NCBI GenBank assembly: GCA_965227875.1
Contig: OZ245783.1
Location: forward strand, 3,162,001-3,226,000
DNA length: 64,000 bases
Origin: G965227875 sp965227875
Lineage (GTDB): Bacteria > Pseudomonadota > Alphaproteobacteria > Rhizobiales > JAJFHC01
Direction of reading: 5' to 3'
The position numbers and the translations under genes are program-made. The notes under the pieces are model-generated. The model was not told the origin of the DNA and did no database searches. It was given only the letters and a program-made list of their open reading frames with translations. This document shows, piece after piece, positions 16,205 through 25,212 of the stretch; the first letter of the stretch is position 1; each line of letters begins with the position of its first letter.

Positions 16205-17203
16205 CTAGTTCTCGGTAATGTCCGCCGTCGCCACGGCGTGGCAGGCGACGTCGACGCCGGCGGTATGCGGCGCCAGTTCCGGCCGTGTCTGGCGGCAGAT
16301 GTCGGTGGCCAGCGGACAGCGCGGATTGAAGACGCAGCCCGCGGGCGGATTGATGGGGTTGGGAACCTCCCCGGAAATCGGCGCTCGCTTCACGCCGGTC
16401 ATGTCGAGGTCCGGCACGGTCTCGAGCAGCAGCCGCGTGTAGGGGTGCTGCGGCGAGGCGAAGATCTCGTCGGCGCGGCCGTACTCGACCAGCCGTCCGA
16501 GATACATGATCCCGATATAGTCGGAGACGTGGTAGACGACCGCGAGGTTGTGGCTGATGAACAGAAGCCCCAGCCCGAGCCTGTCCTGGAGGTCCTGCAG
16601 AAGGTTGAGGATCTGCGCCTGGACCGAAACGTCGAGGGCGGATGTCGGCTCGTCGCACACGAGGAATTCCGGCTCGCTGGCGATCGCCCGGGCGATCGAG
16701 ATGCGCTGGCGTTGCCCGCCGGAAAACTCGTGCGGATACCGGTTGGCGTCGCCGCGGTTGAGGCCGACCTGCTCGAGGAGCGAATGCACGCGGTCCTCGG
16801 CCTCGGCCGCGGAGCCGGCGAGCCCGAAAGCCTTGATCGGTTCGCCGATGATCCTTCCGACCCGCCATCTGGGATTCAGGCTCGCGAACGGATCCTGGAA
16901 GATCATCTGCAGCCGCTGGCCGAACGGCCTGAGGTTATTGCGGCCTTTCAGGGCCGTCACGTTGACGCCGTCGATGCTGACATGGCCCTGGTCCGGGCGG
17001 TGAAGGCCGGTCACCAGCCGGGCCACGGTGGACTTGCCGCAGCCGGACTCGCCGACGAGGCTCAGTGTCTGGCCCCGGTCGACGTGAAAACTCACGTCGT
17101 TGACGGCCTTGACGGTGAGGCCGGACGACGCGCCGAACCCGGCTGTGACGGGGAAGGACTTGTAAAGGCCGGAGACGCTCAGGAGAGGATTGGACGCACT
17201 CAT
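16205..17203 (-). CDS. Oligopeptide-type ABC transporter ATP-binding protein (DppF-like)
   Basis: The product is 332 aa. It has a Walker A GESGCGKST near residue 53, the signature FSGGQRQRISIARAI and a Walker B FLVCDEPTSALD. The C-terminal oligopeptide extension includes NPRCPLATDICRQTRPEL, with the Cys pattern that in DppD/DppF-type subunits can hold an iron-sulfur cluster. It pairs with the DppD-like subunit, whose stop overlaps this start by 4 bp. Confidence 0.9.
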   Translation of the reverse strand: MSASNPLLSVSGLYKSFPVTAGFGASSGLTVKAVNDVSFHVDRGQTLSLVGESGCGKSTVARLVTGLHRPDQGHVSIDGVNVTALKGRNNLRPFGQRLQMIFQDPFASLNPRWRVGRIIGEPIKAFGLAGSAAEAEDRVHSLLEQVGLNRGDANRYPHEFSGGQRQRISIARAIASEPEFLVCDEPTSALDVSVQAQILNLLQDLQDRLGLGLLFISHNLAVVYHVSDYIGIMYLGRLVEYGRADEIFASPQHPYTRLLLETVPDLDMTGVKRAPISGEVPNPINPPAGCVFNPRCPLATDICRQTRPELAPHTAGVDVACHAVATADITEN

Positions 17204-18183
17204 CGGGCATCACCGTTTTCGACGAAATGGCAGGCGACGTCGATATCGCCATGTGCGTCGAGAAGGGGGCGCTGCCGGCCGCACAGTTCCTGTGCCTTGG
17301 GGCAACGCGCGGTGAAGGCGCAACCGTCGAACCGCTCGCCCGGCCGCGGCATCGAACCGCCGATTTGCGAAAGGCGGTTGCGGGGGCCGCCGATGCGCGG
17401 GATCGCGCCCATGAGGCCGCGCGTATAGGGATGAAGCGGCTGCTGGATCACCTGCCGGGTCGGGCCCATCTCGACGATGCGGCCGGCATACATGACCGCG
17501 ACGCGGTCGGCGCATTCCGCGATGACCCCCATGTCGTGGGTGACAAGGATGATCGACATGCCGCGCTCGACGCAGAGCTTCTGCAGCAGCGCGATGATCT
17601 GGGCCTGGATCGATACGTCCAGCGCCGTCGTCGGTTCGTCGGCGATGACCACCTTGGGTTCCGCGCACAGGGCGAGCGCGATGACGACGCGCTGGCGCAT
17701 ACCGCCCGAAAGCTCGTGCGGATAGCTGTCCATCCGCCGTTCGGGCGCGGGAATGCCGACCTCGCGAAGCAGCCCGACAGCCCTCTCGCGGGCTTCGGAA
17801 ATATCGATGGGAAGATGGGTCCGGATGGTCTCGACGAGCTGGTCGCCGACCGTGAAGAGGGGATCGAGACTGGTGAGCGGATCCTGGAAGATCACGCCGA
17901 TGTCCTTGCCGCGGATGCGGCGCATGGACTTTTCACCGAGACTGTCGATGCGGGTGTCGTCGAGGCTGATGGAAGAGGCCTCGATCCGTCCCGGATAGTC
18001 GATCAGGCCGACGATGGACATGCTCGTCAGGCTCTTGCCCGCGCCCGACTCGCCGACCAGGCCCAGAATCTCGCCGCGCCGCAGGTCGAAGGAGACGGTG
18101 TGCACGGCCTCGATCGTCCGGTCGTGCTTGTCGAACAGAACCGACAGGTCCCGCACGCTCAGCAATGTGTCCGTGTGTTCCAT
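17200..18183 (-). CDS. Oligopeptide-type ABC transporter ATP-binding protein (DppD-like)
   Basis: The product is 327 aa. Walker A GESGAGKSL lies near residue 40; the signature LSGGMRQRVVIALAL and Walker B VVIADEPTTALD follow. The C-terminal block FTARCPKAQELCGRQRPLL matches the Cys-bearing tail of peptide-importer ATPases. It lies 7 bp after the DppC-like gene and overlaps the DppF-like gene, consistent with one polycistronic message and a heterodimeric ATPase. Confidence 0.9.
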   Translation of the reverse strand: MEHTDTLLSVRDLSVLFDKHDRTIEAVHTVSFDLRRGEILGLVGESGAGKSLTSMSIVGLIDYPGRIEASSISLDDTRIDSLGEKSMRRIRGKDIGVIFQDPLTSLDPLFTVGDQLVETIRTHLPIDISEARERAVGLLREVGIPAPERRMDSYPHELSGGMRQRVVIALALCAEPKVVIADEPTTALDVSIQAQIIALLQKLCVERGMSIILVTHDMGVIAECADRVAVMYAGRIVEMGPTRQVIQQPLHPYTRGLMGAIPRIGGPRNRLSQIGGSMPRPGERFDGCAFTARCPKAQELCGRQRPLLDAHGDIDVACHFVENGDAR

Positions 18184-18190
18184 CGCCCGC

Positions 18191-19147
18191 TCAGTTCAGT
18201 TTCGGGTTGAGCGCGTCGCGCAGCCAGTCGCCCAGCACGTTGAAGGCCATGACGAGGACGATGAGCGTCAGACCGGGAAAGATCGTGATCCACCACACGC
18301 CGGAAAACAGGTAGTCGTTACCGATCTTGATCAGCGTTCCGAGCGACGGCGTGGTCGGTGGAACGCCCGCGCCCAGGAAAGACAGCGTGGCTTCCGTCAG
18401 GATCGCCATGGCGAAGTTGACGGTCGCGAGCACCATCAGCGGACCGACCGTGTTGGGCAGGATGTGCCGGAACATGATTGTCAGCGGATGCCGGAACATG
18501 AGACGGGCCGCGTCGACATATTCCTTGCGTTTCTCCACCATGACCGATGCCCGCGCGGTTCTTGCGAACAGCACCCATTTCGACACCGCGATGGCGAAGA
18601 TCAGGACCGCTAGGCCGAGGCTCTCCCGCTGGCTGACGGGCAGGACCGCCCGCGCCACGCCGTCGATCAGCAGGGCGATCAGGATGGGCGGAAAGCTGAT
18701 CTGGACGTCGGCGATGCGCATGAGAACCGCATCGGTCCAGCCGCCGACGAAGCCGCTGATCAGTCCGAAAATCGTGCCGAACGCCATGGCGAGCGCGATG
18801 CTGGCGATCCCGACGAACATCGAGATGCGCAGGCCGTAGATGATGAGCGCGAAGAGGCTCCGGCCCTGGTCGTCGGTTCCCAGCGGGTATTCCGGCGTGC
18901 CGCCGTCCATCCATGCCGGCGGCAGGTTCGACGACATGATGTCGTAGCTTGCCGGGTCGTAGGGGTTCTGCGACGTGATGAGCGGTGCGAAGAACGCAGC
19001 CAGGATGAAAAGCAGCGCGACGGCCGAACAGATGATCGCTGCGGGAGACCGGCGCCAGTTGCGCGCGAGGTCGCTGTTCGCCAGGCGCTGCAGTCCGCTT
19101 TCGCCGCTGTTGGCTTCCGGGGCCGCCGTCACCGCTTCGCTCGTCAT
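18191..19147 (-). CDS. Dipeptide-type ABC transporter permease (DppC-like)
   Basis: The product is 318 aa from an ATG overlapping the DppB stop (ATGA). The N-terminal cytoplasmic part (about 45 residues) is followed by an anchor helix, then a periplasmic segment with PLGTDDQGRSLFALIIYGLR, the usual DppC motif. The core helices include the EAA-type cytoplasmic loop (EYVDAARLMFRHPLTIMFRHILPN) that docks with the ATPases. It forms the transmembrane pore with the DppB-like protein. Confidence 0.9.
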   Translation of the reverse strand: MTSEAVTAAPEANSGESGLQRLANSDLARNWRRSPAAIICSAVALLFILAAFFAPLITSQNPYDPASYDIMSSNLPPAWMDGGTPEYPLGTDDQGRSLFALIIYGLRISMFVGIASIALAMAFGTIFGLISGFVGGWTDAVLMRIADVQISFPPILIALLIDGVARAVLPVSQRESLGLAVLIFAIAVSKWVLFARTARASVMVEKRKEYVDAARLMFRHPLTIMFRHILPNTVGPLMVLATVNFAMAILTEATLSFLGAGVPPTTPSLGTLIKIGNDYLFSGVWWITIFPGLTLIVLVMAFNVLGDWLRDALNPKLN

Positions 19148-20133
19148 GACGAGGCCGCCTGGTGACCGGTCGCGTTCCGGAGCCGTGGGTCGATCAGGAA
19201 ATAGAGGCAGTCGACCACGAGGTTGATCGTGACGAAGAAGGCCGCGACGATCATCAAATAGGCGGCCATGACCGGCACGTCCACGTTGGTGATCGACTGC
19301 ACGAAGAGCAGCCCCATACCGGGCCACTGGAACACCGACTCGGTCACGATCGCGAAGGCGAGCAGAGAGCCGAACTGCATTCCGCTGACCGTGATCACCG
19401 GCATCAGCGAGTTGCGCAGCGCATGGCGGAAATTGATCAGGCGCGCGGGCAGACCGCGGGCGCGCTGGAACTTCACGAAGTCGGTGCGCAGGGTCTCCAG
19501 CATCTCGCCGCGCATGAGCCGCATGATCATGGTGAGCTGGAACAGGCCTAGGGTGATCGACGGCATGATGAGCGACTTGAGCCCGCTTTCGGTGAGAAAG
19601 CCGGTCGACCACCAGCCGGTCTCGACGACCTCGCCGCGCCCGAAGGATGGCAGGATGGGAAACGTCACCGAGAAGAAGAAGATCAGAAGGGTTCCCGTCA
19701 CGAAGGTGGGCATGGAAATGCCGGCCAGCGTCAGCACGTCGGCGAGCCGGCCCAGCCATTTTCCACGATAGAGCGCTGCAAGGATTCCGAGCGGCACGCC
19801 GATGAAGATCGAGATGATGGTGGCGCAGATCACCAGTTCGAACGTGGCGGGGAAGCGCGTGAAGATGAGCTGGGCGACGGGCTGTTTGGTCCGGTAGGAG
19901 ACGCCGAGTTCGCCGGTGAACGTGTTGTAGATGTAGCGCGCGAACTGGACGGGGGCACTGTCGTTCAGCCCCAGGCGCTCCCGGAGCTCGGCCCTCATTT
20001 CCGCGGTGTCCTCGACACCGACCATCATTTCCACCGGGTCACCGACGTAACGGAACAGGAGGAAGGCGATGGCGCCCACCGCCAGCATCACGATCAGCGA
20101 TTGCAGCAATCGGCTTGCGATGAACCGTCCCAA
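19144..20133 (-). CDS. Dipeptide-type ABC transporter permease (DppB-like)
   Basis: The product is 329 aa. The TTG at 20133 is chosen because GGGGGAGG lies 6 nt upstream and the protein then begins LGRFIASRLLQSLIVMLAVG, the standard DppB N-terminal helix; the longer open frame runs through the operator. The block DFVKFQRARGLPARLINFRHALRNSLMPVI is the EAA loop. It is the first gene of the operon, with the divergent IclR gene across a palindromic control region. Confidence 0.88.
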   Translation of the reverse strand: MGRFIASRLLQSLIVMLAVGAIAFLLFRYVGDPVEMMVGVEDTAEMRAELRERLGLNDSAPVQFARYIYNTFTGELGVSYRTKQPVAQLIFTRFPATFELVICATIISIFIGVPLGILAALYRGKWLGRLADVLTLAGISMPTFVTGTLLIFFFSVTFPILPSFGRGEVVETGWWSTGFLTESGLKSLIMPSITLGLFQLTMIMRLMRGEMLETLRTDFVKFQRARGLPARLINFRHALRNSLMPVITVSGMQFGSLLAFAIVTESVFQWPGMGLLFVQSITNVDVPVMAAYLMIVAAFFVTINLVVDCLYFLIDPRLRNATGHQAASS

Positions 20134-20168
20134 GGAATGCCTCCCCCGCGAAGTGGACCTTGACAGTC

Positions 20169-20209
20169 TGGAATGTTCTCTATAGAGAACGATATTCCAT
20201 ATAGAGAAC
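20169..20209. promoter_or_regulatory. Nested palindromic operator between dppB-like and iclR-like genes
   Basis: A perfect 16-bp palindrome GTTCTCTATAGAGAAC (20175-20190) is flanked by TGGAAT at 20169-20174 and its inverse ATTCCA at 20194-20199. A second half-site TATAGAGAAC ends at 20209. IclR-family dimers and tetramers bind such pseudopalindromes, so this is the likely operator for the importer operon and perhaps for autoregulation. Confidence 0.65.
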
Positions 20210-20273
20210 CGTAACAGCACGGAGAACCGATTGTCAATTCGGCTTGGCGTGCCTGTTGAAGGGGAGGGGTGAG

Positions 20274-21038
20274 GTGCAGGGGAAAAGTTCCGTTCCCGCG
20301 GTGGCCAAGTGCATCGCCATCATTCGCATGCTGGACGGCAAGCAGCAGGCCGGCGCGAGCCTCGCCGACATCGCCGGAACCCTGGGATTCACGAAGAGCC
20401 ACTGCCTGTCGATCCTGCGCACCCTCGAGGGCCATGGCTGGGTCAATCGCGACGAGGCGAACAAGCGATATCTGCTCGGAACGGGGCTGATCCGCGACGT
20501 TTCCGGTCTGGTGCGCCGGGACAATCCCTCGGCGGAAATCCACGCTATATTGCGGGATCTGTCACGCGACACCTACCTGCCGAGTATCCTTTGCCAGGTC
20601 GACGAGAACGGCGAGTTCGTCGTCGTCGACAAGGTCGAGGCGATCGGTGAGCTCCTCGTTTCAGTGAAGGTGGGCCATCGCTATCCGTGGGATGCGCCGG
20701 CACAGCTTCGCGCGCGACTGGGGGCGAGCAGCCCGGCGGTGGTCGAGGAAACGATTGCGCGGGGTCCGCGCGCGTTCACGTCGACCACCATCGTCGACCC
20801 GGCAAGGCTGGAAAAGGAGATTGCGAGGGTGGCCAAGCGTGGCGTCTCCGTCGGCCGCAGCGAGTACACGACCGGCATCATGACGATTGCGACCGCCATT
20901 ACGGATTCCGCTGGCGTCGTCACTCATGTCCTGCAGGCCCCGGGGGTTGAGACGGCCATGGAGCCTCAGGAAGAAGCGATCGTCGCCGCACTCCTGAACG
21001 CGGCCCGCCGCATCAAGGACATTCTCGCGCACAGGTGA
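20274..21038 (+). CDS. IclR-family transcriptional regulator
   Basis: The product is 254 aa from the GTG at 20274, which follows GGGGAGGGG. The N-terminal winged helix reads VAKCIAIIRMLDGKQQAGAS, then LADIAGTLGFTKSHCLSILRTLEGHGWV. The C-terminal GAF-like effector domain includes VGHRYPWDAPAQLRARLGAS, the region that in the family lines the ligand pocket. Divergent placement opposite the importer-amidohydrolase operon suggests that it senses the imported compound or a product of it. Confidence 0.9.
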   Translation: MQGKSSVPAVAKCIAIIRMLDGKQQAGASLADIAGTLGFTKSHCLSILRTLEGHGWVNRDEANKRYLLGTGLIRDVSGLVRRDNPSAEIHAILRDLSRDTYLPSILCQVDENGEFVVVDKVEAIGELLVSVKVGHRYPWDAPAQLRARLGASSPAVVEETIARGPRAFTSTTIVDPARLEKEIARVAKRGVSVGRSEYTTGIMTIATAITDSAGVVTHVLQAPGVETAMEPQEEAIVAALLNAARRIKDILAHR

Positions 21039-21116
21039 GGGCCTGGCCGACCGCCAAAGCGCGGACCGGGGAGTCCTGTTTGCTGGGACGCCGACGGCCC
21101 GCCTTGCCGGCGTCGG

Positions 21117-21272
21117 TCAGACGTGGCCCATCAAGACCAGAATGAGAACGATCACGACGACGAGACCGAGCCCGCCGCTCGGGCCGTAACCCCAACTGCG
21201 GCTGTAGCCCCAGGTCGGAAGGGCGCCGATCAGGATGAGAATGAGGACGATAAGCAGGATTGTTCCAAGCAT
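21117..21272 (-). CDS. DUF3309-family small membrane protein
   Basis: The product is 51 aa from the ATG at 21272. It is two short hydrophobic helices around a conserved aromatic-Gly centre (GALPTWGYSRSWGYGPSGG), the hallmark of DUF3309. These tiny, abundant inner-membrane peptides are common in alpha- and betaproteobacteria and have no assigned function. The longer frame upstream has no homologous character. Confidence 0.82.
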   Translation of the reverse strand: MLGTILLIVLILILIGALPTWGYSRSWGYGPSGGLGLVVVIVLILVLMGHV

Positions 21273-21450
21273 GGCCGTGAGCCTTTCATCTTTCTGAAAG
21301 CGGAGAAACACCGTCCGGGAACAGCACGTGGACATCGTTAGAACCCCCGAGTGCCCCGGTTGGTTCCCTTTCGCGGGAGAGACTGTTGTCGGCGGCGAAA
21401 ATGTCGGTCACCTTTCGCGTCGATGTTTCACGGCCACAGGACCGTTCGGA

Positions 21451-22374
21451 ATGCAGGAGCCGACAGCGATACCCGGCGCGGCGGAGTTTGCGGCAATGTT
21501 GCGCGACCTCGGGCTGCCCGGGGAGGTCACCGGCATCCGTCCGCTCGCCGGCGGTTTTTCGTCGGACGTGGTGTCGATGGATCTTGTCGGCGCCGGCGGG
21601 CGCCGCCATGGTCTCGTCGCCCGCCGCCACGGCAGGTCCGCTCTCGCGCAGAACCCTCGTCTGGCCCGCCAGGAGTACGATCTCCTGAAGGTGCTTTCCC
21701 GCGAAGGCCTGCCGGTTCCGGAGCCGGTCGGATTGTCCACGTCTTCGCAGGTGGGCGAGGCGGCTTGGCTGTTTGTCACCCGCCTGGAAAACAGTCCCGA
21801 TGCGTGTCCCGACGATCCTCTCGTAATCGCCGAGACAATTGCGCACCTGCTGGCGGCCATCCATGACGTTGACCCGCAAGTGGCGGGACTAGGATTCCTG
21901 CCCGAGAAGGCGGCAGTCGTCGACCGCGTGCTTCAGCAGCCGGCGATCTGCGACACCGAGCGCCGGATCCGCGCGGTACTCGGGTTGCACTGGCCGCCGG
22001 CCGTTGCCCCGCCACGCGACACGGTGCTCCATGGTGATCTCTGGGCCGGAAACATCCTGTGGAGCGACGGGGCGGTGGCCGGTGTGATCGACTGGGAAGA
22101 TGCCGCGCGCGGCGACCCGTTGGCCGACCTCGCCAATACCCGCCTGGAAACGCTCTGGGCATATGGCCGCGACGCGATGGACCGCCTCACCGCCGCCTAT
22201 CTTGACCGGACCGGGCAACCGGCGGATTCGCTTCCTCTCTGGGATCTCGTGGCGGCGCTCGTGCTGGCAAGGGCCCGTGAACGCGAGGACTGGGGTCATT
22301 CCCGCGATGAAAATGCCCGGATGACGCGGCAGCTCGAGGAGTTCGTCGGCGCCGCGTGCCTCGCGCTCGGGTGA
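21451..22374 (+). CDS. Aminoglycoside phosphotransferase (APH)-fold kinase
   Basis: The product is 307 aa; ACAGGA lies 9 nt before the ATG. The active-site loop reads LHGDLWAGNILW near residues 193-204, followed by the metal-binding VIDWEDAARGDP. The N-terminal lobe contains IRPLAGGFSSDVVSMDL and the phosphate-positioning Arg/Lys region. APH-fold kinases phosphorylate antibiotics, choline, homoserine, fructosamine or other small hydroxyl compounds; nothing here singles out a substrate. The gene is not in an obvious operon. Confidence 0.82.
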   Translation: MQEPTAIPGAAEFAAMLRDLGLPGEVTGIRPLAGGFSSDVVSMDLVGAGGRRHGLVARRHGRSALAQNPRLARQEYDLLKVLSREGLPVPEPVGLSTSSQVGEAAWLFVTRLENSPDACPDDPLVIAETIAHLLAAIHDVDPQVAGLGFLPEKAAVVDRVLQQPAICDTERRIRAVLGLHWPPAVAPPRDTVLHGDLWAGNILWSDGAVAGVIDWEDAARGDPLADLANTRLETLWAYGRDAMDRLTAAYLDRTGQPADSLPLWDLVAALVLARAREREDWGHSRDENARMTRQLEEFVGAACLALG

Positions 22375-22461
22375 TCTGACCGCGCCGCAGAGCCGGCCGA
22401 ACGTTTTTCGCGGAATCTTCCAAGGATTTTCGCGGCCGCCCCGTCTAATGTCTGAAAACCG

Positions 22462-22995
22462 ATGCGAGACGAGAGCGACCAGAGTCTGATCGACCGGGCC
22501 GTGAATGGCGATGCGGCGGCTTTCGCGCGCCTTGTCGGCCGTCACTACGACTTTATTTTCAGGGTCGCGTGGCGCTGGACGGGCGACGAGTCCGAAGCCG
22601 AGGACGTGGCGCAGGATGTCTGCATCACGCTAGGCCGGGCGATCCGGAGCTTCCGCGGTGAATCGGCTTTTTCGAGCTGGATCTACCGGATCGTGCTCAA
22701 CCGCGTGCGCGATGTGCAGCGCGCCGCGCGGCGCCGTGCAGAATCGGTCGATGTGCTGGCCTTCGCGGTCGATGTTCCCGACAGCGCGCCGGCGCCGGAC
22801 GAGGCTGCTGCCGCCCGGGATGTCTGGCGCGCCGTCCGCCGTCTTCCCGACAAGCAGCGCGATGCGACCCTGCTGGTCTATGCCGAGGAACGCACCCATG
22901 CCGAGGCGGCCGAGATCATGGGATGCGCTGAAAACACCGTTTCCTGGCACCTCCACGAGGCAAGGAAGAACCTGAAGCAAATGTTCGAAAGCTGA
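22462..22995 (+). CDS. ECF-family RNA polymerase sigma factor
   Basis: The product is 177 aa. Region 2 covers residues 8-80, with DFIFRVAWRWTGDESEAEDVAQDVCITLGRAI and FSSWIYRIVLNRVRD. Region 4 near the C-terminus reads LPDKQRDATLLVYAEERTHAEAAEIMGCAENTVSWHLHEAR, a helix-turn-helix for the -35 box. The next gene starts 5 bp downstream and encodes a membrane VWA protein instead of a classic zinc anti-sigma factor. A possible self-recognised promoter (GGAT at 22424, CGTC at 22442) lies in the leader. Confidence 0.9.
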   Translation: MRDESDQSLIDRAVNGDAAAFARLVGRHYDFIFRVAWRWTGDESEAEDVAQDVCITLGRAIRSFRGESAFSSWIYRIVLNRVRDVQRAARRRAESVDVLAFAVDVPDSAPAPDEAAAARDVWRAVRRLPDKQRDATLLVYAEERTHAEAAEIMGCAENTVSWHLHEARKNLKQMFES

Positions 22996-23000
22996 CGACG

Positions 23001-25109
23001 ATGGATGATTTCGACGACAAGAAACTCGAACTGCTGAAAAACCTGCAGGCTCCGGTGTCGCGGTCCGATGCACGCGCGCGCGCCGTCGACGCCGCTGTGA
23101 ACGCTTTCGAGGCAGAAGCGAAAAAAATCTCGACGGCCACCCAAGGATCGGCGTCCGCCCGGCGTCCTATTTCCGTGTTCCTCAACGAAACATGGAGTTG
23201 GATCATGGAAAAACGCGTCATGGCCGGAGCGGTCGCCGCAGGACTTCTGATGTTGCCGGTGGCCTACCAGGTCTCCCGCGAGGCGGGCGTTCCGCTGATG
23301 CCGGGATCGATGAACGAGGCGGCCCGGACCGATGACCGGCAGGCAGCGGCCGGCCCTCCCGTGACGAAACCTGCCCCGGTGATGAAGCGGGCCGAGGAAC
23401 GAGAAACCGACGGCACCGCATTGCAGCCGCCCGTCACCGTCATGGCCGATGCGCCGTCCGGCACGGACACGAGGGCGCCCACGCCGGTGGCCGAGCTGGC
23501 CGCGCAGTCGGGCTCCGCCACGGGCACCGGGGGGCTGTACTCCGGTGGTGCCGCCCAGGGCGCCAAGCTGCGGCGAAAGCAGATGGCGTCCCCGCTCAAG
23601 ATGCAGAACGCGGCGCCCGCCGACAGGTTTGCCGTGCTGCCGACGCAAGACGATCGTGACCGTTTCCAGAGCTTCGAGACGAATCCGCTCAAGACCGTGG
23701 CGAGCGATCCCGTGTCCACCTTCTCCATCGACGTCGACACGGCGTCCTACGCCTTCGTGCGCCGGATGCTGCGCAATGGTCGCATGCCGGCGCCGGATGC
23801 GGTCCGCGTCGAGGAGATGATCAACTATTTCCCCTACGACTATCCCCGGCCGGAAAATGCGGAAACGCCGTTCAGGCCGACCGTCGCCGTCTATCCGACG
23901 CCGTGGAACAAGGAGACACGCCTGCTTCACATCGGCATAAAGGGCCACGACATCGTGCCGGCGTCGCGACCGCGGTCCAACCTCGTTTTCCTGATCGATG
24001 TCTCAGGGTCCATGCAGAACGCGGACAAGCTGCCGCTTCTGAAGAACGCCTTCCGCCTTCTTGTCAACCGGCTGGGTGAAAACGACAGCGTGTCCATCGT
24101 CACCTATGCGGGCCATGCCGGGACCGCACTGGAACCGACAAAAGGCTCGGAGCGCTACAAGATTCTGAACGCTCTCGACAACCTGCGTTCGGGCGGGTCG
24201 ACGGCCGGCGCCCAGGGCATTCGCCAGGCCTACGCGCTCGCGCAGCAGTCCTTCATCGAAGGCGGGGTCAACCGGGTCATCCTGGCCACCGACGGCGATT
24301 TCAACGTCGGCATGTCCTCGGTCGACGACCTGAAGCGCTATATCGAGGAAAAGCGCCGTTCGGGCATCTTCCTGTCGGTCATGGGGTTCGGCCAGGGCAA
24401 CTACAACGACGCGCTCATGCAGACCCTGGCGCAGAACGGCAACGGCAACGCCGCCTATATCGACACGCTCAACGAAGCCCGCAAGGTGCTGGTCGAGGAG
24501 GCGTCCTCGACGCTCTTCCCGATCGCCAAGGACGTGAAGATCCAGGTCGAGTTCAATCCCGCGCGCGTCTCCGAATACCGCCTGATCGGCTACGAGACCC
24601 GCGCCCTGCGCCGCGAGGACTTCAACAACGACAAGGTGGATGCCGGCGACATCGGGTCCGGCCACACGGTGACCGCGATCTACGAGATCACGCCCGCCGG
24701 CAGCGAGAGCACGCTCGTCGACGATCTCCGCTACCAGCAGGCGACGAAGCCGGCCGCACCGGCGGCTCCGGTGACCGCGGCCGACGAATACGCCTTCCTC
24801 AAGCTGCGGTACAAGCTGCCGGACGCCGAGACCAGCAAGCTGGTGACGGTGCCGGTCACGGTGGAGCACGAAGTCGACAGCCTTTCCGCGCTGGACGACG
24901 ACGTCCGCTTCGCGGCCAGTGTCGCGGCCTTCGGCCAGAAGCTCCGCCGGACGTCTTTCCTCGACGCCTACGGTTATGACGATATCGTCCGGCTCGCCAA
25001 CGGCGCGCGTGGCACGGATGCCTTCGGCTATCGTGCGGAATTCGTGAACCTTGTCCGCCTTGCCGCCTCCCTCGGCGGCCAGAACACGGGCGGCGCGGCC
25101 CGGCAATAG
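23001..25109 (+). CDS. Membrane-anchored VWA-domain protein (YfbK-like)
   Basis: The product is 702 aa. A cytoplasmic N-terminus of about 72 residues precedes one transmembrane helix (RVMAGAVAAGLLMLPVAYQV). A Pro/Ala/Thr-rich linker follows, then the YfbK N-terminal domain (VSTFSIDVDTASYAFVRRML). The von Willebrand A domain has the metal site DVSGSM near residue 333 and ATDGDFNVG, and the C-terminal part is a DUF3520-like beta region. VWA domains bind protein partners through Mg2+. Immediate coupling to the ECF sigma gene suggests that the cytoplasmic head works as an anti-sigma domain with an extracytoplasmic sensor; that is inference. Confidence 0.85.
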   Translation: MDDFDDKKLELLKNLQAPVSRSDARARAVDAAVNAFEAEAKKISTATQGSASARRPISVFLNETWSWIMEKRVMAGAVAAGLLMLPVAYQVSREAGVPLMPGSMNEAARTDDRQAAAGPPVTKPAPVMKRAEERETDGTALQPPVTVMADAPSGTDTRAPTPVAELAAQSGSATGTGGLYSGGAAQGAKLRRKQMASPLKMQNAAPADRFAVLPTQDDRDRFQSFETNPLKTVASDPVSTFSIDVDTASYAFVRRMLRNGRMPAPDAVRVEEMINYFPYDYPRPENAETPFRPTVAVYPTPWNKETRLLHIGIKGHDIVPASRPRSNLVFLIDVSGSMQNADKLPLLKNAFRLLVNRLGENDSVSIVTYAGHAGTALEPTKGSERYKILNALDNLRSGGSTAGAQGIRQAYALAQQSFIEGGVNRVILATDGDFNVGMSSVDDLKRYIEEKRRSGIFLSVMGFGQGNYNDALMQTLAQNGNGNAAYIDTLNEARKVLVEEASSTLFPIAKDVKIQVEFNPARVSEYRLIGYETRALRREDFNNDKVDAGDIGSGHTVTAIYEITPAGSESTLVDDLRYQQATKPAAPAAPVTAADEYAFLKLRYKLPDAETSKLVTVPVTVEHEVDSLSALDDDVRFAASVAAFGQKLRRTSFLDAYGYDDIVRLANGARGTDAFGYRAEFVNLVRLAASLGGQNTGGAARQ

Positions 25110-25212
25110 GCTTCGGCCACACGCGTATCCGGTCGCACCGCACAGCCCCTCGGCGGCAGCGGCCGGAAAGCGGCGGACCCGATGCGGGTTCGCCGCTTGT
25201 CTGTCTGCTGGA

